Of a stretch of DNA of 64,000 nt, positions 50,083 through 59,478 are shown piece after piece. Origin of the DNA: Promicromonosporaceae bacterium (GTDB lineage: Bacteria > Actinomycetota > Actinomycetes > Actinomycetales > Cellulomonadaceae); NCBI GenBank assembly GCA_009783295.1, contig WRHK01000018.1, positions 1 through 64,000 on the forward strand, written 5' to 3'. Position numbers and translations under genes: made by a program. The notes below the pieces were generated by a model. The model made no database searches, was not told where the DNA came from, and saw only the letters and a program-made list of their open reading frames with translations. Position 1 is the first letter of the stretch; every line of letters begins with the position of its first letter.

Positions 50083-51339
50083 ATGACGCAACTCAAGCAG
50101 CTCTTCAGCGGAGGGGCGCGCTCCTTCGGCATGGTGTTCGCCCTGCTGGCCCTGATCGTGATCTTCGAGATCACGACGGGCGGCAAGGTGCTCACGCCGA
50201 CCAACGCCCAGAACATCATCAACGGCAACTCCTACGTGTTGCTGCTGTCGATCGGCATGGTGCTGGTCATCATCGCCGGCCACATCGACCTCTCGGTCGG
50301 CTCCGTGGCGGCGGCGGTGGGCATCATCGTGGCCCTGGTCATCCGGGACTGGGGCGTGCCGTGGTGGGTCGGCGTGCTGATCGGCATCGTCTGCGGTGCG
50401 ATCATCGGCGCCTGGCAGGGCTTCTGGGTGGCCTACGTCGGCATCCCGGGCTTCATCACGACGCTGTCGGGCTACATGTTCTTCCGCGGCCTCAACCAGT
50501 TCATCGGCAAGTCCGACTCGGTGCCCGTGCCCGACCAGATCCAGTCGCTCGGCAACGGCTACCTGTGGGAGTGGGGCCCGCAGACGGGGCTCAACAACTC
50601 CACGCTGGTGCTCGGCATCCTGGGTGTCGCGCTGGTGATCTGGAGCGAGTTCCGCAAGCGCGCCAACGCCCGCAAGCTCGACGGCGTCCCCGTGCCGACG
50701 ATCGTGTCTGTGGTGCGGGCCGGCGTGGCGGTCGTGGTGATCGGCTACCTGACCTACCTGTTCGGCTCCGGCCGGTACGGCACGTCGTTCCCGGTGGCCG
50801 GCGTGATCCTGCTGGTGCTCGTGGCGATCTACTGGTTCGTCTCGACCCGCACCATCACGGGCCGTCACGTGTACGCCGTCGGCGGGAACAAGGCCGCCGC
50901 CGCGCTGTCCGGGGTCAACATCAAGCGCACCAACTTCTTCGTCATGATGAACATGTCGGTGCTCGCCTCCATCGCGGCGATCGTGTTCATCGGCCGGTCG
51001 ACGGCGTCCGGCCCGTTCGACGGCACCGGCTGGGAGCTCGACGCGATCGCCGCCGTGTTCATCGGTGGCGCGGCGGTCTCCGGCGGCGTCGGCACCGTGG
51101 CCGGCTCCATCATCGGTGGTCTGGTCATGGCCGTGCTCAACAACGGCCTCCAGCTCATGGGCGTCGGGTCGGACATGACGCAGATGATCAAGGGCCTGGT
51201 GCTTCTCGCCGCGGTCGCGTTCGACGTCTACAACAAGGTCCAGGGCCGCCCGTCGATCATCGGCAGGCTGACCGGAGCCGACCGCAGGGCGATCGCCGCT
51301 GCTGCGGCGCCCCGCGCCACGGTCCCGGCCGCCGAGTAG
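50083..51339 (+). CDS. mmsB: Sugar ABC transporter permease (MmsB/GguB type)
   Basis: This 418-aa permease of the RbsC/XylH class has ten or so helices. It contains the conserved GHIDLSVGSVAAAVG after helix 2, the TTLSGYMFFRG loop and YAVGGNKAAAALSGVNI, the ATPase-contact segment. Its length with a central 30-residue soluble insert (SEFRKRANARKLDGVPVPT) is typical of GguB. It lies 43 nt after mmsA and before the binding protein gene. Confidence 0.9.
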   Translation: MTQLKQLFSGGARSFGMVFALLALIVIFEITTGGKVLTPTNAQNIINGNSYVLLLSIGMVLVIIAGHIDLSVGSVAAAVGIIVALVIRDWGVPWWVGVLIGIVCGAIIGAWQGFWVAYVGIPGFITTLSGYMFFRGLNQFIGKSDSVPVPDQIQSLGNGYLWEWGPQTGLNNSTLVLGILGVALVIWSEFRKRANARKLDGVPVPTIVSVVRAGVAVVVIGYLTYLFGSGRYGTSFPVAGVILLVLVAIYWFVSTRTITGRHVYAVGGNKAAAALSGVNIKRTNFFVMMNMSVLASIAAIVFIGRSTASGPFDGTGWELDAIAAVFIGGAAVSGGVGTVAGSIIGGLVMAVLNNGLQLMGVGSDMTQMIKGLVLLAAVAFDVYNKVQGRPSIIGRLTGADRRAIAAAAAPRATVPAAE

Positions 51340-51460
51340 TCCCCCAGACAAGCTCCGGACGGCTCCCGCCGTCCGGCCTCCTCCCCAACAAAACGTCCCG
51401 AGCGGTCAACCCGCAGGAACGAGGCGTCCGACGATGGGCGCCCAGTCGAAAGGTGTGGTC

Positions 51461-52561
51461 ATGAGGAAGTGGAAGTCCGCACTCGTCGCCCTCACGGCGG
51501 TCGGTGCTCTTGCTCTCAGCGCGTGCTCCGGCTCCAGCCGAGGCGACACCGCGAGCGACCCGTCCTCCGGCGCGGCCGGCTTCCCGGCCGGCTCGACGAT
51601 CGGTGTGGCGCTGCCGCAGAAGACGTCGGAGAACTGGGTCCTCGCCGAGGGCCTGTTCAACGACGGGCTCACGGCCGCCGGGTTCAAGCCGCTGGTGCAG
51701 TTCGCCAACGGTGGCGTGACGGAGCAGCAGAACCAGATCCAGGCCATGATCGAGCAGGGCGCCAAGGTGATCGTCGTCGGCGCCATCGACGGCTCGCAGC
51801 TCGGCTCCCAGCTCAAGGCGGCGCAGGACGCCGGCATCAAGGTCATCGCGTACGACCGCCTGCTGGAGAACACGGCCAACGTCGACCTGTACGTCGCCTT
51901 CGACAACTTCAAGGTCGGCGTGCTGCAGGGCCAGGCCCTGCTCGACGGCCTCGCGAAGCAGAAGGGCTCGGGCCCGTACAACATCGAGCTCATCGCCGGC
52001 TCGTCCGACGACGCGAACTCGACGCCGTTCTTCCAGGGCGCCATGAGCGTGCTCCAGCCGAAGATCGACGACGGCACGCTGAAGATCCCGTCCGGCCAGA
52101 CCAAGTTCGAGCAGGCCACCACGCAGGGCTGGAAGGCCGAGAACGCGCAGAAGCGCATGGACACGATCCTGTCCGGCTTCTACGCGGGCAGCACCAAGCT
52201 CGACGGCATCCTCTCGCCGAACGACACCCTGGCCCGCGCGGCCCTCACGTCGGTGCACCAGGCCGGCAAGCCGAACCCGGTGATCACCGGTCAGGACTCC
52301 GAGGTCGAGTCGGTCAAGCTGATCATGGCGGGCACGCAGTACTCCACGATCTACAAGGACACCCGCGAGCTGGTCGCCAAGACGATCGACCAGGTCAAGC
52401 TGGCGCAGCAGGGTCAGCCGTTCGAGGTCAACGACACCAAGACGTACAACAACGGTGTCAAGGTCGTCCCGGCGTTCCTGCTCGACCCGAAGATCGTGAC
52501 CAAGGACAACGCGGCTCAGGTCTACGCCAACGACCCGAACCTGGCCCCGCTGACCAAGTGA
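51461..52561 (+). CDS. chvE: ChvE-like sugar-binding lipoprotein
   Basis: This 366-aa protein starts at ATG 51461, so that the signal peptide is the normal short form; the lipobox is LSAC. An in-frame ATG at 51434 is possible but would lengthen the leader. The mature part is a periplasmic-binding type I fold: TIGVALPQKTSENWVLAEGLF, VIVVGAIDGSQLGSQL, KVIAYDRLL and SPNDTLARAALTSV. ChvE binds glucose, galactose, arabinose, xylose and similar monosaccharides. Here the neighbours suggest mannose or manno-oligosaccharides, which is inference. Confidence 0.88.
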   Translation: MRKWKSALVALTAVGALALSACSGSSRGDTASDPSSGAAGFPAGSTIGVALPQKTSENWVLAEGLFNDGLTAAGFKPLVQFANGGVTEQQNQIQAMIEQGAKVIVVGAIDGSQLGSQLKAAQDAGIKVIAYDRLLENTANVDLYVAFDNFKVGVLQGQALLDGLAKQKGSGPYNIELIAGSSDDANSTPFFQGAMSVLQPKIDDGTLKIPSGQTKFEQATTQGWKAENAQKRMDTILSGFYAGSTKLDGILSPNDTLARAALTSVHQAGKPNPVITGQDSEVESVKLIMAGTQYSTIYKDTRELVAKTIDQVKLAQQGQPFEVNDTKTYNNGVKVVPAFLLDPKIVTKDNAAQVYANDPNLAPLTK

Positions 52562-52672
52562 CGATCAGCGCCTGATCGACCGCACGTGAGCGCGGCAGGG
52601 CGGTGCGGCCCCGGCGAACCCGAGGGCCGCACCACCTGCCGCGCCGTCGTCCCCCCGAAGGGAAGTCCCTGC

Positions 52673-53938
52673 ATGACCGCTCGACCTGCACTCGCGCCAG
52701 CCTCCCCGGCGTGGGCCGACCTGCCCACGCACCGCGTCTGGCTCGACGGCGAGTGCCGCAGGCTCCTGGCTTTCGGGGCGGCCGCCGCGCTTCCCGGCGG
52801 CGGCGCGGCGTACCTGGACGCGGACGGGCGCCCGGCGCCGGAGTTCGGCGTCCAGACGTGGATCACCGCGCGCACCGCGCACAGCTACTCGCTGGGGCAC
52901 CTCATGGGGATCCCCGGCAGCGCCGACGTCGCCGACGCCGCGCTCGCCGGGCTGCGCGGCCCGCTGCGCGACGCCGAGCACGGCGGCTGGTTCCACGCCG
53001 TCTCCTCCGACGGCGTCCCCGACCTCGCGAGCGGCAAGAGCTGCTACGACCACGCGTTCGTGATGCTCGCGGCGGCGTCGGCGACGGTTGCCGGCCGTCC
53101 GGGCGCGGCCGCGCTGCTCGACGACGCGACGTCCGTCTACCTCGAGCGGTTCTGGGACGAGGCCGCCGGCCGGCCCGTCGACACGTGGGACGTGACGTTC
53201 ACGCGCCTGGACGACTACCGCGGCCTCAACGCCACGATGCACTCCGTCGAGGCGATGCTCGCCGTGGCCGACGCGGTGCCCGACGCCGACGCCGCCGCAT
53301 GGCGGGCGCGAGCGGCCAGCGCGGCCGCCTGGGTGGTGCGCCTCGCCCAGGAGCACGGGGGCCGCCTGCCCGAGCACTTCGGCCCGACCTGGGAGCCGGA
53401 GCTCGAGCTCAACGCCGACCGCCCCGGCGACCAGTTCAAGCCCTACGGCGCGACTCCAGGCCACGGCCTGGAATGGGCCCGCCTGCTGCTGCACCTGGAG
53501 GCCGCGACGCCCGACGGCGCCGACGCGCTGCTCCCCACCGCGGTGGGCCTGTTCGACCGCGCCGTGGCCGACGGCTGGTCGGCCGACGGCGCCGGCGGCT
53601 TCGTCTACACGACCGACTGGAGCGGTGTCCCCGTGGTGCGCACGCGCATGCACTGGGTGGTCTGCGAGGCGATCGGGACGGCCGCCACCCTGCACGAGCG
53701 CACGGGCGAGGCCCGGTACGCCGACCTGTACGCGGGCTGGTGGGACTACGCCGAGCGCTACCTGATCGACCGCAAGCGCGGCTCGTGGCACCACGAGCTC
53801 GACGAGCAGAACCGCCCGGCGGCCACCGTCTGGCCGGGCAAGCCGGACGTCTACCACGCGATGCAGGCCACGCTGATCCCGCGCCTGCCGCTGGCGCCGA
53901 CGCTGGCGCGGGCCCTCAAGGAGGGTCTGCTGCGATGA
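52673..53938 (+). CDS. AGE-family epimerase/isomerase, probable D-mannose isomerase
   Basis: This 421-aa alpha/alpha-barrel protein starts at ATG 52673; upstream codons are shadow. It carries the AGE pattern DHAFVMLAAASA, RPGDQFKPYGATPGHGLEWARLLLHL (split) and MHWVVCEAIGTAATL, whose His and Glu are active-site positions. The family includes N-acylglucosamine epimerase, cellobiose epimerase and mannose isomerase (YihS-type). With a kinase of PfkB type and a beta-mannosidase in the same operon, mannose to fructose isomerisation is the best fit. It overlaps the kinase gene by 4 nt. Confidence 0.85.
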   Translation: MTARPALAPASPAWADLPTHRVWLDGECRRLLAFGAAAALPGGGAAYLDADGRPAPEFGVQTWITARTAHSYSLGHLMGIPGSADVADAALAGLRGPLRDAEHGGWFHAVSSDGVPDLASGKSCYDHAFVMLAAASATVAGRPGAAALLDDATSVYLERFWDEAAGRPVDTWDVTFTRLDDYRGLNATMHSVEAMLAVADAVPDADAAAWRARAASAAAWVVRLAQEHGGRLPEHFGPTWEPELELNADRPGDQFKPYGATPGHGLEWARLLLHLEAATPDGADALLPTAVGLFDRAVADGWSADGAGGFVYTTDWSGVPVVRTRMHWVVCEAIGTAATLHERTGEARYADLYAGWWDYAERYLIDRKRGSWHHELDEQNRPAATVWPGKPDVYHAMQATLIPRLPLAPTLARALKEGLLR

Positions 53939-54849
53939 GGTTCGTCGTCATCGGCGAGGCGCTCGTGGACGTGATGCCGGGCCTTGACGGGCCACGCGAC
54001 CTGCCCGGCGGCAGCCCCGCCAACGTGGCCGTCACGCTCGGCCGGCTCGGGCACCGGCCCACGCTCGTCACGTCGCTCGCCTCCGACGCCCGCGGCAAGG
54101 CGGTGCGCGGGTGGCTGGAGTCCTCGGGCGTCGACGTCGTGGCGTCCGAGCCGTCGACGGGCCGCACCTCGACGGCCGCCGTCGTGCTCGCACCCGACGG
54201 CGGCGCCACCTACGAGTTCGACCTCGCCTGGGACCTGCCCGGCGAGCTCGCCGGGACGGCCGTGCGCGACGCCGACGTGGTGCACGCCGGGTCGATCGCG
54301 ACCGTGCTCGAGCCGGGGGCGCGCGCCGTCGAGGCGGCCATGCGCGTCGCCGGCGGCCGTGCGCTCGTCTCGTTCGACCCGAACGCGCGCCCCGCCATCA
54401 CCCCCGACGTCGCCGCGGTGCTGCCGCGCGTCGAGCGCCTGGTCGCCCTGAGCGACGTGGTCAAGGTGTCCGCCGAGGACCTCGAGTGGTACCACCCGGG
54501 TGTCGACCCGCTGTCGGTCGCGCGGCACTGGGCCGGGCGCGGCCCGGTCGTGGTGGTCGTGACGCTCGGCGGCGACGGCGCCGTCGTCGTGCGCGACGGC
54601 GACACGGTGCGCGTGCCCGGCGTGCGCGTGACCGTGGCCGACACGATCGGCGCGGGCGACACGTTCACCGGGGCGCTGCTGGACGCGCTGGCCGGGCTCG
54701 GTGCCCGGGGGCCGCGGGCCCGCAAGGTGCTGGAGGGGCTGACGCCCGAGCAGCTCGCCGAGGCGGCCCGGTGGGCGGCGTCGGCGGCGGCGGTCACCGT
54801 GTCGCGGCCGGGAGCCGACCCGCCCACGCGGGCCGAGCTCGAGGGCTAG
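53935..54849 (+). CDS. PfkB-family carbohydrate kinase, probable fructokinase
   Basis: This 304-aa kinase has PfkB signature 1 (LPGGSPANVAVTLGRLGHRP, about residues 22-41) and signature 2 (DTIGAGDTFTGALLDALA, about residue 239). GAGD in the latter provides the catalytic Asp. ATG overlaps the isomerase stop (ATGA). Phosphorylation of fructose to fructose-6-phosphate fits the operon logic; other sugars are possible. Composition and length match fructokinases. Confidence 0.88.
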   Translation: MRFVVIGEALVDVMPGLDGPRDLPGGSPANVAVTLGRLGHRPTLVTSLASDARGKAVRGWLESSGVDVVASEPSTGRTSTAAVVLAPDGGATYEFDLAWDLPGELAGTAVRDADVVHAGSIATVLEPGARAVEAAMRVAGGRALVSFDPNARPAITPDVAAVLPRVERLVALSDVVKVSAEDLEWYHPGVDPLSVARHWAGRGPVVVVVTLGGDGAVVVRDGDTVRVPGVRVTVADTIGAGDTFTGALLDALAGLGARGPRARKVLEGLTPEQLAEAARWAASAAAVTVSRPGADPPTRAELEG

Positions 54850-54874
54850 GCGTCCCGGAGAGGAAGGACCGGCG

Positions 54875-57442
54875 ATGACGTACCTGCCGTCCACGTTCCG
54901 CCCCCTGCGCGACGGCTGGACCCTCACCGCCGTGAACGGGCCGGTGCCCACCGAGGCGGCCGGCGCGCTCGCGGCGGGCATCCCCGCCGTCGTGCCCGGC
55001 GAGGCGCACCTGGACCTGCTCGCCGCCGGACTGATCGCCGACCCGTTCGACGGCGACAACGAGTCCGCCCAGCAGTGGGTCGGGCACACGTCCTGGCGCT
55101 GGTCGACCACGTTCGACTGGGAGCCCGGCGACGTCGCCCGCCACGACCTGGTGGCCCACGGCCTGGACACCGTCGCGACCGTCGAGCTGAACGGCGCCGT
55201 CGTCGGCCGCACGCAGAACATGCACCGCGGCTACCGCTGGGACGTGCGGCGCTGGCTGCGGCCGGGCGCCAACACGCTCACGGTGACGTTCGCGGCGCCC
55301 GTGCCGGAGGCGGCGCGGCGCGCGGCCGAGCAGGGCGCGATGCCGCACGTGAACCACCACGAGTACAACCAGCTGCGCAAGATGGCGTGCTCGTTCGGGT
55401 GGGACTGGGGCATCGACGTCGCCGGCGCGGGGATCTGGAAGCCGATCGGCATCGAGTCGTGGTCCGGGGTGCGGGTGGCGGGCGTCAGGCCGCTGGTCGA
55501 CGTCATCGCCGCCCCGGGCGGCCGCCAGCGTGGCGTGCTGCGCACGCACGTCGAGGTGGAGCGCGACGGCGTCGCCGCCATGGGCGACGTGCACGTGGTC
55601 GTCGCGGTCGAGGCCACCGAGTCGGTCACCGGCGGGCCGCGCGGGCCCATCCTCAAGGCGGGCGTGGTGCGCCGCGGCGAGCACGCCACCGAGGTCGAGA
55701 TCCACGTCGACGACGTGCAGCGCTGGTGGCCTGTGGGCCACGGCGACCCGGCGCTCTACGCCGTGGACGTCACGGCGGCGTCCGGCGCGGAGACGTCCAC
55801 CTGGGCGGGCCGCGTGGGCTTCCGCACGGTGAGCGTGGACACGGCCGACGACACCGCCGGCGCCCCGTTCGCGCTGCGCGTCAACGGCGAGCCGGTGCTG
55901 GTGCGCGGCGTCAACTGGATCCCCGACCACGCGTTCCTGACGCGCGCCACCCGCGAGCGGTACGCCCGCGGCGTCGCCGACGCGCTCGAGGCGAACGTCA
56001 ACCTGCTGCGCGTCTGGGGCGGCGGCATCTACGAGAGCGACGACCTGTACGACCTGGCCGACGAGGCCGGCCTGCTCGTGTGGCAGGACTTCCCGTTCGC
56101 GTGCGCCGCCTACCCCGAGTCCGACGCCATGCGCGCCGAGGTGGAGGCCGAGGCCCGCGAGAACATCGCGCGCCTGTCGCCGCACCCGTCGCTGGTCATC
56201 TGGAACGGCAACAACGAGAACACGTGGGGCCGCGTCGACTGGGGCTGGGGCGGCGACCTCGCCGGGCGGCCCTGGGGCGACGGCTACTACTCCGAGCTCC
56301 TGCCGCACCTGCTCGCCGAGCTCGACCCCACGCGCTCCTACGCGCCCGCCAGCCCGTACTCGTTCGGCCCGTACCGCCACCCGAACGACGAGCGATACGG
56401 CACCATGCACGTCTGGGACGTGTGGAACCGCGCCGACTACACGGTGTACCGCGACTACGCGCCGCGGTTCGTCAGCGAGTTCGGGTTCCAGGCGCCGCCT
56501 GCCTGGTCGACCCTGACGCGCGTGGTGCACGACGCCCCGCTCGACCCGTTCGGGCCGCAGATGCTGGTGCACCAGAAGGCCAGCAGGGGCAACGAGAAGC
56601 TCGAGCGCGGCTGGCAGGGCCACCTGCCCGACCCCGCCACGATCGAGGACTGGCACTGGGCCACGCAGCTCAACCAGGCGCACGCCATCCGGTTCGGCGT
56701 GGAGCACTGGCGGTCGCTGACCCCGCACAACACCGGTGTGGTGCTGTGGCAGCTCAACGACAGCTGGCCCGTCGTCTCCTGGGCCGCCGTCGACCACGAC
56801 GGGCACCGCAAGCCGCTGTGGCACGCGCTGCGCGCGGCCTACGCGCCGCGGCTGGCCACGCTCCAGCCGCGCGCGTCCGACGCCGCCCGGGCCGCCGCCT
56901 GGGAGGGCCTCGCCCCGGAGCGGGACACCACGGCGCTGGTGCTGGTCAACGACACGGCCGAGCCGTTCACGGGCACCTTCTCGGCCACCCGCCTCGCATT
57001 CGACGGCACCGTGCTCGCCAAGGCCACGCTCGAGGCGACCGTCGGGGCGCGCGGGGTCGCCGAGGTGCAGGTCCCCGCGGAGGTCGCGACGTTCGGCGAC
57101 CCGTCGCGGGAGGTGCTCGTGGTGGCGCCCGACGCCGACGCGTCCGGTTTCGCCGCCGCGCTCCTGGACGGCGCCGACGTCGTCGCCCAGCACCTCGAGC
57201 CCGCCCCGCTCGAGGTGCGGGCGGCCCGCGTGGACGGCGGGGTGGACCTGGAGGTCACCGCGACGTCGTACGCCCGCGACGTGTTCTGCCACGCCGACAA
57301 GGTGGACCCCGACGCCCGGGTGGACGGCGGCATGGTGACGCTGCTGCCCGGCCAGTCGGTCACGCTGCACGTGGTCACGGCGTCCGACGCCGACCCGGGC
57401 GCCTTCGCCGCCGTCGTCCGCTGCGCCAACGACCTGCGCTGA
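54875..57442 (+). CDS. GH2 beta-mannosidase
   Basis: This 855-aa intracellular enzyme lacks a signal peptide. Its five-domain GH2 form opens with a sugar-binding beta domain (about 1-190, ending KMACSFGWDWGIDVAGAGIWKPI). The barrel has WGGGIYESDDLYDLADEAGLLVWQDFPF, acid/base Glu in WNGNNE (about 443-448) and nucleophile Glu in SEFGFQ (about 533). FGWDWG and WNGNNE are typical of beta-mannosidase rather than beta-galactosidase. It would release mannose from imported manno-oligosaccharides. The start follows GAGAGGAAGG. Last gene of the cluster. Confidence 0.93.
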   Translation: MTYLPSTFRPLRDGWTLTAVNGPVPTEAAGALAAGIPAVVPGEAHLDLLAAGLIADPFDGDNESAQQWVGHTSWRWSTTFDWEPGDVARHDLVAHGLDTVATVELNGAVVGRTQNMHRGYRWDVRRWLRPGANTLTVTFAAPVPEAARRAAEQGAMPHVNHHEYNQLRKMACSFGWDWGIDVAGAGIWKPIGIESWSGVRVAGVRPLVDVIAAPGGRQRGVLRTHVEVERDGVAAMGDVHVVVAVEATESVTGGPRGPILKAGVVRRGEHATEVEIHVDDVQRWWPVGHGDPALYAVDVTAASGAETSTWAGRVGFRTVSVDTADDTAGAPFALRVNGEPVLVRGVNWIPDHAFLTRATRERYARGVADALEANVNLLRVWGGGIYESDDLYDLADEAGLLVWQDFPFACAAYPESDAMRAEVEAEARENIARLSPHPSLVIWNGNNENTWGRVDWGWGGDLAGRPWGDGYYSELLPHLLAELDPTRSYAPASPYSFGPYRHPNDERYGTMHVWDVWNRADYTVYRDYAPRFVSEFGFQAPPAWSTLTRVVHDAPLDPFGPQMLVHQKASRGNEKLERGWQGHLPDPATIEDWHWATQLNQAHAIRFGVEHWRSLTPHNTGVVLWQLNDSWPVVSWAAVDHDGHRKPLWHALRAAYAPRLATLQPRASDAARAAAWEGLAPERDTTALVLVNDTAEPFTGTFSATRLAFDGTVLAKATLEATVGARGVAEVQVPAEVATFGDPSREVLVVAPDADASGFAAALLDGADVVAQHLEPAPLEVRAARVDGGVDLEVTATSYARDVFCHADKVDPDARVDGGMVTLLPGQSVTLHVVTASDADPGAFAAVVRCANDLR

Positions 57443-57556
57443 GGGGGACCACCGGACGGCCACCGCCGCCTCACCGAGCGTTCACGACGACGGTCTAGAC
57501 TGCCCCCGGCCTGAACTGACGGGAAGCCCGACCCGAGGACGAAGGAGGTGGCACGC

Positions 57557-57595
57557 ATGCGTAGCGAGCCCCCCAGTAGTCCCTGCCGCGGCTGA
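57557..57595 (+). CDS. Proline-rich leader peptide before corA (12 aa)
   Basis: A 13-codon frame (MRSEPPSSPCRG, stop TGA) follows a near-perfect Shine-Dalgarno AAGGAGGTG (57542-57550) at 6-nt spacing, stronger than that of corA itself. It contains a Pro-Pro pair and a third Pro in twelve codons. Mg2+-transporter genes in enterobacteria (mgtA) use proline-rich leader peptides at which ribosomes slow when Mg2+ is low. Its last codons lie in a GC-rich arm that can pair with alternative downstream sequences. Seen: frame, site, structure. Inferred: regulation of corA. Confidence 0.6.
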   Translation: MRSEPPSSPCRG

Positions 57596-57643
57596 CGCCC
57601 GGAGGACTCTTCCTTCGCGGCAGCGCCGCGGCCTTCGCGTCCT
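57585..57643 (+). promoter_or_regulatory. Alternative hairpins in the corA leader (attenuator-like)
   Basis: GCCGCGGC at 57585-57592, at the end of the leader peptide frame, can pair with GCCGCGGC at 57625-57632. Alternatively CGCGGC (57616-57621) pairs with GCCGCG (57625-57630), closed further out by AGGAC (57603-57607) with GTCCT (57639-57643). The two structures exclude each other, so a ribosome stalled on the leader peptide would favour the second. A TAGACT -10 box lies upstream at 57496-57501. Confidence 0.5.
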
Positions 57644-57707
57644 GAACCCCTCGTGCGGTGAGCGGCACCCCCGTGCCCGCCGTGCGTGTGCTTGCGGAGG
57701 TTCCCTC

Positions 57708-58841
57708 ATGGCCATTTCCCCGCTCGACCGCCCCGAGCGCAACAACGCTCTCCGGTCGATCCCGCGCGGCTTCGGCGGCGTGCTGCGGCCGCGCCGTCGA
57801 CCCGACGGCGGCACGCCCGCCACCGACCAGCCGACCCGGCGCAACGCCGTCGTCACGTCGGCGATCTACGACGACGGCGTCCGCACGTCCAGCCACGCGC
57901 GGCTCGCCGAGACGTTCCGCGCGCTGCGCTCGCGGCCCGGAGGCATGGCCTGGATCGGCCTCGAGCGGCCCGACCCGGCCGAGCTCGCCGCGCTCGCCGA
58001 GGAGTTCGACCTCCACGCGCTCGCCGTCGAGGACGCCATCCAGGCCCACCAGCGCCCCAAGCTGGAGCGCTACGGCGACACGCTGTTCGTCGTGCTGCAC
58101 GCCGCCCGGTACGACGACGTGGCCGAGGAGGTCGAGTTCTCCGAGCTGCACGTGTTCGTGGGCCCCGACTTCGTGGTGACCGTCCGCCACGGGCTGTCGC
58201 CCCACCTGTCGTCGGTGCGCCGCCGCATGGAGGCCGACCCGGAGATGCTCGCCCGGGGGCCCGAGGCCGTGCTCTACGCGATCCTCGACACCGTCGTCGA
58301 CGAGTACCTCCCCGTGGTCAACGGCCTCGAGAACGACATCGACGAGATCGAGTCCGAGGTGTTCGCCCAGGGCGCCGAGGCCTCGCAGCGCATCTACGAG
58401 CTCTCCCGCGAGGTCGCCGACTTCCAGCGGGCCGTGCGGCCCATGCGGCAGGTGCTGTCGGCGCTGACCCAGGGCTTCACCAAGTACAAGGTCGACGAGG
58501 AGCTCCAGGCCCGCCTGCGCGACGTCGCCGACCACCTCACCGAGGTGGCCGAGTCCGTCGAGACGCACCGCGGGGCCCTGCGCGACATCCTCACCGTGAA
58601 CGCCACGCTGGTCGCGCAGCGCCAGAACGAGGAGGCGAAGGTCCAGAACGAAGAGGTCAAGAAGATCTCCTCCTGGGCGGCCATCCTGTTCACGCCCACC
58701 GTGATCGGCGGCGTCTACGGCATGAACTTCGACCAGATGCCCGAGCTGCACTGGGCCTGGGGATACCCGTTCGCCATCGGGCTCATGCTCGCCACGATGG
58801 CCGGCCTGTGGGGCATCTTCCGGGCCAAGAAGTGGATCTGA
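57708..58841 (+). CDS. corA: CorA-family magnesium/cobalt channel
   Basis: This 377-aa protein starts at the ATG after GGAGG (57694-57698). A long soluble alpha/beta and coiled-coil cytosolic funnel (about residues 1-310) precedes two membrane helices. The selectivity motif YGMNF (337-341) follows the first helix, and the basic end FRAKKWI closes the protein. CorA is a pentameric Mg2+ channel gated by cytosolic Mg2+. The leader contains a small proline-rich peptide frame. It sits between the mannoside cluster and recR. Confidence 0.92.
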   Translation: MAISPLDRPERNNALRSIPRGFGGVLRPRRRPDGGTPATDQPTRRNAVVTSAIYDDGVRTSSHARLAETFRALRSRPGGMAWIGLERPDPAELAALAEEFDLHALAVEDAIQAHQRPKLERYGDTLFVVLHAARYDDVAEEVEFSELHVFVGPDFVVTVRHGLSPHLSSVRRRMEADPEMLARGPEAVLYAILDTVVDEYLPVVNGLENDIDEIESEVFAQGAEASQRIYELSREVADFQRAVRPMRQVLSALTQGFTKYKVDEELQARLRDVADHLTEVAESVETHRGALRDILTVNATLVAQRQNEEAKVQNEEVKKISSWAAILFTPTVIGGVYGMNFDQMPELHWAWGYPFAIGLMLATMAGLWGIFRAKKWI

Positions 58842-58866
58842 CAGTGGCGGCCCGTAGGCTGACGGC

Positions 58867-59466
58867 GTGTACGAAGGCGCAGTCCAAGACCTGATCGACG
58901 AGCTCGGTCGCCTCCCCGGCGTCGGGCCCAAGAGCGCCCAGCGCATCGCGTTCCACCTGCTCGCGGCCGACACCGCCGACGTGCGCCGGCTCGCCGACGC
59001 GCTCATGGAGGTCAAGGCCCGCGTGCGGTTCTGCGAGGTGTGCGGCAACGTCGCCGAGTCCGAGCGCTGCCGCATCTGCACCGACCCGCGCCGCTCCGAC
59101 GACGTCATCTGCGTCGTCGAGGAACCCAAGGACGTCGTCGCTATCGAGCGCACCCGCGAGTTCCGCGGGCGGTACCACGTGCTCGGCGGCGCCATCAACC
59201 CGATCGAGAACGTCGGGCCAGACGACCTGCGGATCAAGGAGCTCATGACGCGCCTCGCCGACGGGCGCGTCCAGGAGGTCATCCTCGCCACCGACCCCAA
59301 CGTCGAGGGCGAGGCCACGGCCACCTACCTGGCCCGGCTCATCTGGCCGATGGGTGTGACGGTGTCACGCCTCGCCTCCGGGCTGCCCGTCGGTGGAGAC
59401 TTGGAGTACGCGGACGAGGTGACGCTCGGCCGAGCCTTCGAGGGCCGCCGGGTCGTCGGACGATAG
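58867..59466 (+). CDS. recR: Recombination mediator RecR
   Basis: This 199-aa protein starts at GTG 58867. An HhH motif ([18 protein letters not shown], about 15-32) is followed by the Cys4 zinc finger (Cys56, Cys59, Cys68, Cys71) and a Toprim domain ([14 protein letters not shown] and [13 protein letters not shown]). With RecO it loads RecA at gaps. In actinobacteria recR normally follows dnaX and ybaB closely; here it is 13 kb from dnaX and no ybaB is present in between. Confidence 0.96.
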   Translation: MYEGAVQDLIDELGRLPGVGPKSAQRIAFHLLAADTADVRRLADALMEVKARVRFCEVCGNVAESERCRICTDPRRSDDVICVVEEPKDVVAIERTREFRGRYHVLGGAINPIENVGPDDLRIKELMTRLADGRVQEVILATDPNVEGEATATYLARLIWPMGVTVSRLASGLPVGGDLEYADEVTLGRAFEGRRVVGR

Positions 59467-59478
59467 GGAGGAGCGAAG

